DNA of 64,000 nucleotides, taken from positions 155,411 to 219,410 of the forward strand of contig NZ_QEAS01000002.1 of NCBI RefSeq assembly GCF_003130405.1, in the 5' to 3' direction. Made by a program: the position numbers and the translations under genes. Positions 9,132-17,327 of this stretch are shown in pieces. Each line of letters starts with the position of its first letter. Position 1 is the stretch's first letter. Under the pieces are notes generated by a model, which was not told the DNA's origin, ran no database searches, and saw only the letters and a program-made list of their open reading frames with translations. This DNA is from Pararcticibacter amylolyticus. GTDB lineage: Bacteria > Bacteroidota > Bacteroidia > Sphingobacteriales > Sphingobacteriaceae.

Positions 9132-12010
9132 GAATAAACGGGAAGCTCAATGGTAAAGGAAGTCCCGGCACCTGCCTGGCTCTCAATATTGATTTTCCCA
9201 CCTAAGGTTTCAACCTGAGTTTTAACCATAAAAAGCCCCATTCCTCTTCCTTCTTTGTGAGGATGGAAGCGCTTGTAAAGCCCAAAAACCTTATCCCCGT
9301 ATTTTTCAAGATCTATTCCAAGGCCATTGTCTGAATAATTTATAACAACGGATCCGTTTGTCCGGGCGCTCTTAATGCTGATAAGCGGCTCCTGGTCTGG
9401 TTTCCTGTATTTGATGCTATTGCTGATAAGATTGTAAAGAATGCTGTTAAGGTAGCTTTTAGTAGTATAAATATTTGAAACATCGGAAAAATCGCATTCG
9501 ATCATCGCATGCTCATCTTCAATGATATTTGAGATACTTCCTTTGATTGAGTCTACCATACGGCTTAGGTTTATCTCCTCCTTCGTTTCGGCCAGTTGCC
9601 TGCTCGACCGTAGTATACTGTTTAGATCTATGATAATTTCATCCAGCTTATTAATGCAAGACGACAGATCCTGGTTGAATGCTTGTCTTTCTCCTTCCGA
9701 GATATCCTGAAGCTGCAGCAACTGCATAAGTCCCATAATATTGGATACGGGCGCTCGCAGATTATGAGATATGATGTATGCGTATTGCTCAAGGTTTTTG
9801 TTACGCTGGATCAGATCCCTTGTGACCCTCTCGTTTTCAATCTCTGCAAGTTTCTTCTGCGTAATATCCCATCCTATAATGAGATATTGATATGGGTGAT
9901 TACGGGTATCTGAAAAAGGGATGATATGTGTATGTGTCCAGTAAACCGCTCCATCTTTTGTCCTTTGTTCTATTTCACCTTTCCATACCTTACCCTGCCG
10001 GATCGTTAACATTATTTTCTGTTCGAGATCTCCGCGGGAAGTTCGTTTCATAATGTCAATTTTCTTTCCGGCTACTTCCCTGAAGGTATATTGGGATATA
10101 AGCGTGAAGTTATTGTTCACATGCTGGACCAGTCCCCGGCGGTCGGTTATAACAATTATTGCCGATTCGTCAAGGGCATGTTTGTAGTCGCGGATCTCTT
10201 TAGTCCGTTCAATTACCCTTTGCTCCAGTACCTCGTTTAATTTCAGGATCTCCTGTCGGGCTTTCTTTTCTTCAGCGGCATCCGTAAAAGCGCAAATTAG
10301 ACATTCCTTTCCGTCTATATCAATCAGATCAACATGAGCGTAGACGCATTTCTCTTCCCCGTCGGCGGCTCTTAAATGAAGTTCAATATTTGAAACCGTC
10401 TCACCATTGTGAAGCCTCTGAAGCATAAAGATTCGCTCTGAATATTTCATCCAGATCTTTAGTTCACGGGATGTAACGCCAAGGAGCTGTTCCTTTCTGA
10501 ATTTGAAAAAGTTGCAGAAGTTATTGTTGATGTCGATGAATTTGCCGCTTTGCGCTTCTGTAATACAAAGTATGACCGGACTTTTATAAAAAAGGCTGGA
10601 ATAAATCTCTTCGTTCTTCTTCAGAATCGACTGAGTCTTTCTGATATCGGTGATATCCTGAAAACATACTAACCTTTGCTGCTTTCCCCTGATGTTGATC
10701 GTTTCGGCAAAGTGCTGTATATACTTTACAACACCGGCCTTTGTTCTGACTGAGACCCCAACGCTATCCCGGTACTGATTTACTGCACTTACAGGATTAT
10801 TGCTGCCTTGCAATTCCGTGTCGCTGTTTATGCCGAACAAAGGCGCCGCACGGCCAACCAGCTCCTCCCTTGAATAACCAAAGAAATCTGCGTAACGGTC
10901 ATTAATATCAATAATATGATTGGTTGCAATATCAGTTAAAGCCAGTATACTTGGATTTTTATAAAACAGGGTGGCAAACTGATCCTGACTTTCTTTAATG
11001 GCCTGTTCGGCTTCTTTTTGTACCGTGATATCGAAGAAGGCAATAAAGAGCGTGGTTTTACCATCTATTATTACCTTATCAAAATTACAGGAGATATAGC
11101 GGTGTTCGCTACCGTTTAAAACAATGGAAGTAACATAATCACGCACCTGCGTATTTTCTGTTATAATTTTCCTGATCAATGCTTTATCAGGTGCCGATTT
11201 CAGAATATTGAGGCTGGCGATAGCCTTACCTACGATCGCCTCCCTTTCGAGGTTGAGGAATCTCAATATGTTGTTATTGGCATTGATCACCTCAAGACTG
11301 AACGCATCTACCATCAGGAACATCACAGGACTATGATAGAATAACGTCTCGAATTTTTCTTCATTCTTTTTCGATTTTCTCTCAGCCTCCGCACGTTTTC
11401 TCAAACTCAATTGAAGCAGAAAGAAGTTTACAATAAAGAACATCAGGATAGATGCCGAAACACCAATCATGATGAATACATTGGTTCTGTTTCGTATGAT
11501 CGATTTCTCAACAGTGGTTTTGGGAGACCGCTGATGAGTTTCAAGTGCCGTTATGAGTGTCTGGATTTTTGCGACTGGCGTGTTCCGGACTTTAACAGGA
11601 GATAGAATCTTTTTAGAACGGGCTGTTCCCTTTACATATGCTAGTTTAATATCGGACAAATATATCCTGCTTTCTTCCTGCAAATCTTTATACAACTCCA
11701 GGTCGCGCCCGCTTAAATATGATTTAAGACTTGCAAGCTCCTTCTGATATTCTGAAATGAATTGATCTGCTCTTTTCCGGCAATCTTCATTTTGGGGTTT
11801 GCAGTTCGCTATATCTTCATGAATGTTCTCCAGGTGGATGTTCAGATGGGTGGTCGTATGAAAGAATTCTATTAATTTCTCCTGCTGTTCGTTATTTTTT
11901 CTTACAATCTGCAAATCCTGATAAATCAGCATCGCAAAACAACCAAGGCTAATGAAGAAGCCGGTGAATGCGATCAGAAGCATCCTGGATATGTGTTCAG
12001 ACTTTACCAT
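9128..12010 (-). CDS. membrane-bound multi-PAS sensor histidine kinase
   Basis: A 960-residue kinase from the ATG at 12010 (a TTG three codons upstream is less likely). Order: membrane segment (about 9-30), a 140-residue periplasmic helical sensor, second membrane segment (about 172-196), four PAS-like repeats (about 215-330, 345-455, 465-580, 615-735; each starts with an F-Y-x-S/N-P type block such as LFYKSPVILCI), a HisKA-type H-box YIISHNLRAPVSNIMG (phospho-acceptor His about 750), and a HATPase domain with NLISNSIKYR (N box), DNGLGIDLEKYG and GRGMGLFMVK (G boxes). There is no receiver domain, so it would need a separate response regulator; none is adjacent. The signal is unknown. Confidence 0.9.
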   Translation of the reverse strand: MVKSEHISRMLLIAFTGFFISLGCFAMLIYQDLQIVRKNNEQQEKLIEFFHTTTHLNIHLENIHEDIANCKPQNEDCRKRADQFISEYQKELASLKSYLSGRDLELYKDLQEESRIYLSDIKLAYVKGTARSKKILSPVKVRNTPVAKIQTLITALETHQRSPKTTVEKSIIRNRTNVFIMIGVSASILMFFIVNFFLLQLSLRKRAEAERKSKKNEEKFETLFYHSPVMFLMVDAFSLEVINANNNILRFLNLEREAIVGKAIASLNILKSAPDKALIRKIITENTQVRDYVTSIVLNGSEHRYISCNFDKVIIDGKTTLFIAFFDITVQKEAEQAIKESQDQFATLFYKNPSILALTDIATNHIIDINDRYADFFGYSREELVGRAAPLFGINSDTELQGSNNPVSAVNQYRDSVGVSVRTKAGVVKYIQHFAETINIRGKQQRLVCFQDITDIRKTQSILKKNEEIYSSLFYKSPVILCITEAQSGKFIDINNNFCNFFKFRKEQLLGVTSRELKIWMKYSERIFMLQRLHNGETVSNIELHLRAADGEEKCVYAHVDLIDIDGKECLICAFTDAAEEKKARQEILKLNEVLEQRVIERTKEIRDYKHALDESAIIVITDRRGLVQHVNNNFTLISQYTFREVAGKKIDIMKRTSRGDLEQKIMLTIRQGKVWKGEIEQRTKDGAVYWTHTHIIPFSDTRNHPYQYLIIGWDITQKKLAEIENERVTRDLIQRNKNLEQYAYIISHNLRAPVSNIMGLMQLLQLQDISEGERQAFNQDLSSCINKLDEIIIDLNSILRSSRQLAETKEEINLSRMVDSIKGSISNIIEDEHAMIECDFSDVSNIYTTKSYLNSILYNLISNSIKYRKPDQEPLISIKSARTNGSVVINYSDNGLGIDLEKYGDKVFGLYKRFHPHKEGRGMGLFMVKTQVETLGGKINIESQAGAGTSFTIELPVYS

Positions 12011-12228
12011 GGAGCACAAAAAATATTATTAATAGTATCAGACATGCACCGTTTTACGTATGTAGAATCAATAAGGTTTCCTATGTGTAAAATCTTTTAT
12101 CGTCTGGGGGTAAACATGCTTACAGGAAAAGTTAAAAATGAGGCATTTTATCGCTGCTCAAAAGCACCGGCCTCAGGGTTTGGGATAGCAGGACAGGTAT
12201 GCTCTGAAAACTGTTTAAATGGTGCAGC

Positions 12229-12699
12229 CTATTTAACCCTTCGCATTGGAAACCGTTCATTGCGTTGTCTTCCATTTTGCATCCCCGATATTTGAGCCAT
12301 TAACGAATCCTTACCAGTCCGTGTATAAGAAATAACTTGCGGAAAATCGTGTGACGGATTTTCGAATATAATTTTCTTGCCGGAAACAGATTTCATTGAG
12401 AAGTGTACAGGCAGGCCATCGTTCTGTTCTCTTACAGTGGGGATATAAAATAAACTGTCACCTTTCTGTACGAGTTTCACGGTCTCCAGGATGATCGTAT
12501 CCCGGTTCTTCAGTATATAACTCTTGCCAGAGAACTCATCCTTGTTTATTTTCTTCCAGCTTTCATACACATTTCCCTTTTTGGTCGTCATTTCCCAGGT
12601 GCCGGTTAACCATTCGGCTTTACCGATCCTGTTAGAGATTTTAAAACTACAACCGGAAAGCAATATCAGGATGAAAGCATGACCTCCAATTTTATGCAT
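12229..12699 (-). CDS. small lipoprotein, DUF6265-like
   Basis: A 156-residue protein. The N-terminus is a short hydrophobic run ending in the lipobox LLSGCS, so it is predicted to be a lipoprotein. The body begins with WLTGTWEMTTKKGNVYESW and contains ENPSHDFPQVISY, a pattern I associate with the DUF6265 family of small beta-barrel-like secreted proteins; the assignment is from memory of the pattern. It is a single gene, 209 bases upstream of the kinase start on the same strand, with its own promoter-like box at 12747-12754. Function unknown. Confidence 0.7.
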   Translation of the reverse strand: MHKIGGHAFILILLSGCSFKISNRIGKAEWLTGTWEMTTKKGNVYESWKKINKDEFSGKSYILKNRDTIILETVKLVQKGDSLFYIPTVREQNDGLPVHFSMKSVSGKKIIFENPSHDFPQVISYTRTGKDSLMAQISGMQNGRQRNERFPMRRVK

Positions 12700-12746
12700 C
12701 TTTTTAATGTTTTCTATAGAGACTAATATCGGAATTACAGGGAAAT

Positions 12747-12754
12747 CAAAATTA
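12747..12754 (-). promoter_or_regulatory. -7 box for the DUF6265-like lipoprotein
   Basis: TAATTTTG on the minus strand fits TAnnTTTG exactly and lies 47 bases before the start codon at 12699. No TTG is seen at the upstream spacing. Confidence 0.4.
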
Positions 12755-12852
12755 TAAAAATGTGTACGCTTGATCCGGAACGGGTTGGAAGATCCCGATT
12801 TAATCCGGCATTTAAATTGAAATCAATATCAGAAACCAACAATATTTAAATA

Positions 12853-12886
12853 AAAAACCCGCTTACTTTTAAATAAGCGGGTTTTT
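12853..12886 (-). terminator. terminator downstream of tRNA-Gln
   Basis: A perfect hairpin: AAAAACCCGCTTA (12853-12865) pairs with TAAGCGGGTTTTT (12874-12886) around an 8-base loop. It starts 2 bases after the tRNA 3' end on the minus strand, with a T-run on both sides, so it can work in either direction. Confidence 0.85.
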
Positions 12887-12887
12887 G

Positions 12888-12958
12888 TAGTCTTGCTAGG
12901 GTTCGAACCTAGATTTTCAGAGCCAGAATCTGACGTGGTACCATTACACTACAAGACT
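12888..12958 (-). tRNA. tRNA-Gln (anticodon CTG)
   Basis: Read on the minus strand, a complete cloverleaf is present: acceptor AGTCTTG/CAAGACT, D-arm with GTG/CAC and the loop containing ATGGT, anticodon arm TCAGA/TCTGA around the loop TTCTGGC (anticodon CTG after U33), a 4-base variable region, and T-arm CTAGG-TTCGAAC-CCTAG. The discriminator base is A and the CCA tail is not encoded. It is a single tRNA, with the terminator immediately downstream. A -7 box lies at 12998-13005. Confidence 0.92.
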
Positions 12959-12997
12959 ATCAGAACATACCAGCAAGATCGTTTCTTTTTGGTGCTG

Positions 12998-13005
12998 CAA
13001 AAATA
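12998..13005 (-). promoter_or_regulatory. -7 box for tRNA-Gln
   Basis: TATTTTTG on the minus strand, an exact TAnnTTTG match, 39 bases before the 5' end of the mature tRNA, which leaves room for a short 5' leader removed by RNase P. Confidence 0.45.
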
Positions 13006-13070
13006 CAATAAAAATTATTGGAAGGAAATCTATTTCCACTTTTCTGATTTTCTTTTCAGCTAACACACGA

Positions 13071-13136
13071 TTATCGCCACATAATACGATAATTTCATAT
13101 TATAGACTTAAAAGGCGATAATTGTATTTTATCGCC
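13071..13136. promoter_or_regulatory. operator-like cluster of TTATCGCC / GGCGATAA half-sites upstream of satD
   Basis: Three exact copies of one octamer occur in 66 bases: TTATCGCC at 13071-13078, GGCGATAA (inverse) at 13114-13121 and TTATCGCC at 13129-13136, plus a degenerate inverse copy (TACGATAA) at 13085-13092. They form two inverted pairs. The last copy falls in the spacer of the satD promoter and the third abuts its -33 element, the usual arrangement for repression. SatD itself carries a C-terminal HTH, so autoregulation is the obvious hypothesis, not shown. Confidence 0.65.
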
Positions 13137-13153
13137 ATATATATCTATATTTG
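13122..13153 (+). promoter_or_regulatory. satD promoter (TTG-N21-TATATTTG)
   Basis: The -33 element TTG is at 13122-13124 and the -7 box TATATTTG at 13146-13153, an exact match with 21-base spacing. The start codon at 13159 lies only 5 bases after the box, so transcription should begin at or within a few bases of the ATG, giving a leaderless mRNA. Confidence 0.65.
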
Positions 13154-13158
13154 TCCAT

Positions 13159-13788
13159 ATGACGAGCATCAAAGCGATCCTGACTGGTGATATTGTGAAT
13201 TCTACCTTGCTGAATGAAAAAAAGCTGGATGAACTTCTTTTTGCAATAAAGACGGAACTTAAGTGGCAAAACGCCAAAAACGACTTTTACCGGGGAGACA
13301 GTTTTCACGCTCTGTGCGAAGCTTCTGAAGGCTTAAACCTGGCACTCCGGCTCAGGACGATAGCCAGGCAGGGAATGTGGCAAAATGAAGATGAGAGCAT
13401 TGACATCCGGATTGCGATCGGAATAGGCAACGTGGAGGAGCCGGTAAAGAGCATGGCAACCGCCAAGGGAGAAGCTTTTGTCATTTCCGGAAGGGAGCTT
13501 GACACACTTGTCAGAACCTCCGACCGGCTTTCGATACGCTGCGCAGATGAGAAAATAGATCCGGGGCTGCAGGGAATTGCCGTACTTGCGGATATGCTTA
13601 CACAAAAAATGTCTGCCAAGCAATCAGAGGCTATCAGTGAATTGCTGATGGGTGCTACGCAGACGGAAACTGCAAAAAAGCTGAGAAAGAGCCAGTCAAC
13701 GATCAATAAGCTCGCACAATCCGCAAACTGGAAAGAATTGGAAAGATCTGTTGAAATATATCGTAAACTTGTATCTCTGATTAAATAG
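13159..13788 (+). CDS. SatD family protein: cyclase-like N-terminal domain plus C-terminal HTH
   Basis: A 209-residue soluble protein of the SatD family. Two parts are visible. Residues 1-120 read like a class III nucleotidyl cyclase homology domain: LTGDIVNST (D11), FYRGDSFHALC (D47), IDIRIAIGIG (82-90) and KGEAFVISGREL (103-114) occur in the order and spacing of the two metal aspartates, the core strand and the GxxVNxAxRL block of such cyclases. The catalytic Asn position is Val108, so activity is doubtful. Residues about 155-200 (KQSEAISELLMG, TINKLAQSANW) form a sigma-region-4/LuxR-like HTH. The gene is followed 4 bases later by a DUF3307 membrane protein, a pairing I know from other genomes. 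SatD was named for acid tolerance in streptococci; the biochemical role is unknown. Confidence 0.8.
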   Translation: MTSIKAILTGDIVNSTLLNEKKLDELLFAIKTELKWQNAKNDFYRGDSFHALCEASEGLNLALRLRTIARQGMWQNEDESIDIRIAIGIGNVEEPVKSMATAKGEAFVISGRELDTLVRTSDRLSIRCADEKIDPGLQGIAVLADMLTQKMSAKQSEAISELLMGATQTETAKKLRKSQSTINKLAQSANWKELERSVEIYRKLVSLIK

Positions 13789-13792
13789 ACCT

Positions 13793-14500
13793 ATGCTGTT
13801 TCTGTGGTATATCAAAATGTTTTGTGCTCATCTGCTTACTGACTTTGTACTGCAACCCAACTCATGGGTCAAAGGAAGAATGGAACGGCACTGGCAGTCG
13901 TGGCACCTTTACCTGCACTCCGCCCTTACGGCCTTCGTTGCCTGGCTTTTTACCGGTTTTGAACACTGGCAGGTTCTTGTATTTATTCTGGTTAGCCATT
14001 GCCTTATAGACCTGTGGAAGTCTTACAGACCCGCAAAACTCGTCTATTTCTTTGCCGACCAATTTTTACACACTGCGGTCATCCTGCTTTTGGGGCTCAT
14101 GATCTTTCCGGAACAAATGCCCGAACCAGCGTTTGTTATCAGCTTACTAAACAACAAAAACGCCTGGGTTTGTGCAATAGCGATCATCTTCCTTTCATAC
14201 CCATCAGGGATCATAATCGGCATGCTGACCACCAGGTGGAGAGAACAGATTCAGCCACAGGAAAACAGCCTGGCCAATGCAGGGAAGTGGATAGGAATAC
14301 TGGAACGGCTGATCATATTTGTCCTGGTAGTATTCGACCAGTATGCCGCGATCGGTTTACTCACGGCAGCTAAATCTATCCTGCGGTTCAGTGACACCAA
14401 AGATGCCCCGCAGCGGACGGAATATGTTCTGATCGGTACGCTGATAAGTATTTCCACAGCTATCGTTACCGGGCTTCTTGTGAAGACGGCCTTGAATTAA
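13793..14500 (+). CDS. DUF3307 integral membrane protein
   Basis: A 235-residue protein with about six hydrophobic segments and the N-terminal block HLLTDFVLQP followed by HLYLHSALTAFVAWL, typical of DUF3307 (histidines and an aspartate within membrane segments, suggesting a metal-binding or hydrolase-like membrane fold). It starts 4 bases after the satD stop, so the two are certainly co-transcribed and probably act together: a cytoplasmic sensor/regulator with a membrane partner. No function is established for the family. Confidence 0.8.
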   Translation: MLFLWYIKMFCAHLLTDFVLQPNSWVKGRMERHWQSWHLYLHSALTAFVAWLFTGFEHWQVLVFILVSHCLIDLWKSYRPAKLVYFFADQFLHTAVILLLGLMIFPEQMPEPAFVISLLNNKNAWVCAIAIIFLSYPSGIIIGMLTTRWREQIQPQENSLANAGKWIGILERLIIFVLVVFDQYAAIGLLTAAKSILRFSDTKDAPQRTEYVLIGTLISISTAIVTGLLVKTALN

Positions 14501-14502
14501 AG

Positions 14503-14537
14503 AGTTGAAAGTTCAGAGTTGAAAGTTTAAAGTATCG
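14503..14537. repeat. heptanucleotide repeat tract (AGTTGAA type)
   Basis: Four to five consecutive 7-base units, AGTTGAA / AGTTCAG / AGTTGAA / AGTTTAA / AGTATCG, begin 2 bases after the DUF3307 stop. The same kind of tract is found at 63866-63941 after the last gene of the window. Confidence 0.65.
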
Positions 14538-14638
14538 GGGCCTTTTGATGATTAGGGGTTTGTTGATAAGCAAATTTTGAATTATCATCAGATTGCGGCA
14601 AATTCGCGGACTTTTTATTTGACATCTTTGAGAGAGAT

Positions 14639-16858
14639 ATGATTGCACATTTTAAAAAGATTGCCGCAGAACTTTCATTAAGTGAGAAGCAGGTAAGCAC
14701 GACTGTTGCATTGCTCAACGAAGGGGCGACAGTGCCCTTTATTTCACGCTACCGTAAGGAAATGACGGGCAGCCTTGATGAAGTTCAGATTGCAGCTATC
14801 CGCGACCGGGCAGAACAATTACGGGAACTTGACAAACGGCGTGAAGCTATTTTAAAATCTTTAACAGAGCTCGGTAAACTGAGTCCCGAACTGGAGAAAA
14901 GCCTCCATGAGGCAGAAACACTGAGTGTTCTTGAAGACCTTTACCTTCCTTACCGTCCGAAAAGAAAAACCAGGGCAAGTGCTGCAAGAGAAAAAGGACT
15001 GCAACCTTTAGCAGACAGGATACTGGAACAGGGGGCATTCGATATACTGGCAGAAGCCTCTAAATTTGTGGATGACCAGAAAGGAGTGAACAGCGATGCC
15101 GAGGCATTGGCAGGTGCCAGGGATATCATAGCGGAACAGATCAGCGAGAATGCCGATGCCCGGGCTAAAATACGTGAATTATTCATTGAAAAAGGCGAGT
15201 TCAGTTCAAAAGTTATCGAAGGCAAAGAAGAGGAGGGCGCCAAATATAAAGACTACTTTGAATGGACCGAGCCGGTGAAAACAGCTCCTTCTCACCGCAT
15301 ACTTGCCATGAGAAGGGGAGAAAAAGAACTCGTTCTTTCCCTGGATGTTTACCCTCCGGAGGATGATTCCATTGCTATCCTCGACAGGTTCTTTGTAAAG
15401 GGTAATACTGCTGCTTCAGATCAGGTACGCCTGGCTGTGGCTGATAGCTTTAAAAGACTTTTAAAGCCCTCCATGGAAACAGAAATCCGCCTTCTGACCA
15501 AGAAAAAAGCAGACGAAGAAGCAATAAGAGTGTTCGCAGAGAATGCGAGGCAGTTGCTGCTGGCCGCCCCTATGGGGCAAAAGAGGATCATGGCGATAGA
15601 CCCGGGATTCAGAACCGGCTGTAAAGTGGTATGCCTGGATGAGCAGGGGCAGTTGCTTGAAAACACCACTATTTATCCGCATACCGGCGCGGGCGGTGCC
15701 GCGGAAGCTCAAAAAACGGTCATTCATCTTGCCGGCAGGTATTCTGTAGAGGCTATAGCAATTGGCAACGGAACTGCGGGCCGCGAGACCGAAGCATTTA
15801 TCAGGGCGCTTAATCTTCCTGCTTTGCAGATTGTCATGGTGAACGAAAGCGGTGCTTCCATTTATTCCGCCTCTGAAGTGGCGAGGGAAGAATTTCCGGA
15901 CAAAGACGTTACCGTAAGAGGGGCCGTGTCAATAGGACGGCGTCTGATGGACCCGCTTGCTGAACTGGTCAAGATAGATCCCAAATCAATCGGAGTGGGA
16001 CAGTATCAGCATGATGTAGACCAGAATAAATTGCAGACTTCCCTGGATGATACCGTGATCAGCTGCGTGAACGCAGTAGGAGTAGAGTTAAACACTGCAT
16101 CTAAGCAGATCCTTGCGTATGTTTCCGGACTTGGGCCGCAGCTTGCGAAAAGTATCGTGGAGTTTCGGAACAAGAATGGTGCGTTTAAGCGAAGAGAGGA
16201 ATTGAAACAGGTTCCGAGACTGGGCGAAAAGGCCTTTGAACAGTCGGCCGGCTTCCTGCGCATCCGCAATGCTGAAAACCCGCTGGATGCAAGTGCTGTA
16301 CACCCTGAACGCTACACATTGGTTAAACAAATCGCCAAAGATCTTGACTGTACGGTAGAGGATCTGATGAAAGACGACACGCTCCGCAAAAAGATTAAAC
16401 CGGAAAAGTATGTGAGTGAAAAAGTTGGCTTGCCGACACTCAACGACATTCTTCAGGAACTGGCTAAACCAGGACGGGACCCGAGGGAAAAATTTGAGAC
16501 TTTTAGCTTTACAGATGGCGTAAATGAGATCGGGGACTTACGGACGGGGATGAAATTGCCCGGTATTGTCACTAATATCACTAATTTCGGTGCCTTTGTC
16601 GATATCGGAGTTCACCAGGATGGCCTTGTTCATCTCAGCCAGCTCTCAAACCGCTTCGTTAAAGATCCGAATGAGGTAGTAAAAGTGCACCAGAAGGTAG
16701 AAGTAACGGTAACGGAAGTTGACGTGGCCCGGCGCAGGATCTCCCTTTCAATGAAAAAAGAGGAACGTCCAGCACAACAGCAGAAAAAGGGCGAAAAGAG
16801 ACCTGAGAAGGTTGATTTTAACGCGAAACTTGCTGCCCTTAAAAGCAAATTTTCGTAG
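14639..16858 (+). CDS. tex: Tex family S1 RNA-binding transcription accessory protein
   Basis: A 739-residue Tex protein with the family's domain order: helical N-terminal region (1-320, starting with FKKIAAELSLSEKQV and VPFISRYRKEMTGSLDE), a YqgF/RNase H-like domain (about 325-430, IMAIDPGFRTGCKVV), helix-hairpin-helix repeats (about 490-600, NGAFKRREELKQVPRLGEKA), and a C-terminal S1 domain (about 640-715, GIVTNITNFGAFVDIGVHQDG). It is a cytoplasmic nucleic-acid-binding protein linked to transcription and stress tolerance. Length is standard. The short Lys-rich tail after the S1 domain is usual in Bacteroidota. Confidence 0.94.
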   Translation: MIAHFKKIAAELSLSEKQVSTTVALLNEGATVPFISRYRKEMTGSLDEVQIAAIRDRAEQLRELDKRREAILKSLTELGKLSPELEKSLHEAETLSVLEDLYLPYRPKRKTRASAAREKGLQPLADRILEQGAFDILAEASKFVDDQKGVNSDAEALAGARDIIAEQISENADARAKIRELFIEKGEFSSKVIEGKEEEGAKYKDYFEWTEPVKTAPSHRILAMRRGEKELVLSLDVYPPEDDSIAILDRFFVKGNTAASDQVRLAVADSFKRLLKPSMETEIRLLTKKKADEEAIRVFAENARQLLLAAPMGQKRIMAIDPGFRTGCKVVCLDEQGQLLENTTIYPHTGAGGAAEAQKTVIHLAGRYSVEAIAIGNGTAGRETEAFIRALNLPALQIVMVNESGASIYSASEVAREEFPDKDVTVRGAVSIGRRLMDPLAELVKIDPKSIGVGQYQHDVDQNKLQTSLDDTVISCVNAVGVELNTASKQILAYVSGLGPQLAKSIVEFRNKNGAFKRREELKQVPRLGEKAFEQSAGFLRIRNAENPLDASAVHPERYTLVKQIAKDLDCTVEDLMKDDTLRKKIKPEKYVSEKVGLPTLNDILQELAKPGRDPREKFETFSFTDGVNEIGDLRTGMKLPGIVTNITNFGAFVDIGVHQDGLVHLSQLSNRFVKDPNEVVKVHQKVEVTVTEVDVARRRISLSMKKEERPAQQQKKGEKRPEKVDFNAKLAALKSKFS

Positions 16859-16968
16859 TTGATTGAAGTTAAAAACGGGCTTTTACGGGGCGGCGTTCAA
16901 TGTTAAAAAAACATTAAATATTTTTTCGATTTCCAGAACATTTCATTTACCCCTGGTGTTGTAACAAT

Positions 16969-17232
16969 ATGGATCTCACGGAAAACAATACCCCTGCAAA
17001 TGCAAAGCCTGATAGCTTTAATTTTTTCATCAATCTGTTCGATTACGGCGAGTTTAACGAAGTAGTGGTAAGGAAAGAAGTCGACGGATACCAGGTTAAC
17101 CTGGACGACGAAATCTATCTTTGCACCCTTGCACGCAACAACGACCATTCCTGGGAGCTCGTCAAAGGAAATATCCCGGCGTCAGTGGTCGGCAAAATCA
17201 CTCAGGGTATGGACAGAAAGTTAAGTAACTAG
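16969..17232 (+). CDS. small conserved-type hypothetical protein, 87 residues
   Basis: An acidic 87-residue protein without signal peptide or membrane segment. Alternating hydrophobic strands (NEVVVRKEVDGYQVNLDDEI, then YLCTLARN) suggest a small beta-rich domain. It lies downstream of tex on the same strand but 110 bases away, and is followed by a strong bidirectional terminator at 17282-17304. Base composition matches its neighbours, and codon structure and the terminator support a real gene. I do not recognise the family. Confidence 0.65.
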   Translation: MDLTENNTPANAKPDSFNFFINLFDYGEFNEVVVRKEVDGYQVNLDDEIYLCTLARNNDHSWELVKGNIPASVVGKITQGMDRKLSN

Positions 17233-17281
17233 TTATTACTAAAGAATTTTTCGCAAACGGATATTTCTTTAGTCATACGTC

Positions 17282-17309
17282 AAAGCTTCCCAAAAGGAAG
17301 CTTTATTTA
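17282..17309. terminator. bidirectional terminator between two convergent genes
   Basis: AAAGCTTCC (17282-17290) pairs perfectly with GGAAGCTTT (17296-17304) around a 5-base loop, followed by TATTTATTT on the plus strand. It lies between the 87-residue gene ending at 17232 and the minus-strand YigZ-type gene ending at 17328. Confidence 0.75.
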
Positions 17310-17327
17310 TTTACAGGGATATAAAAC

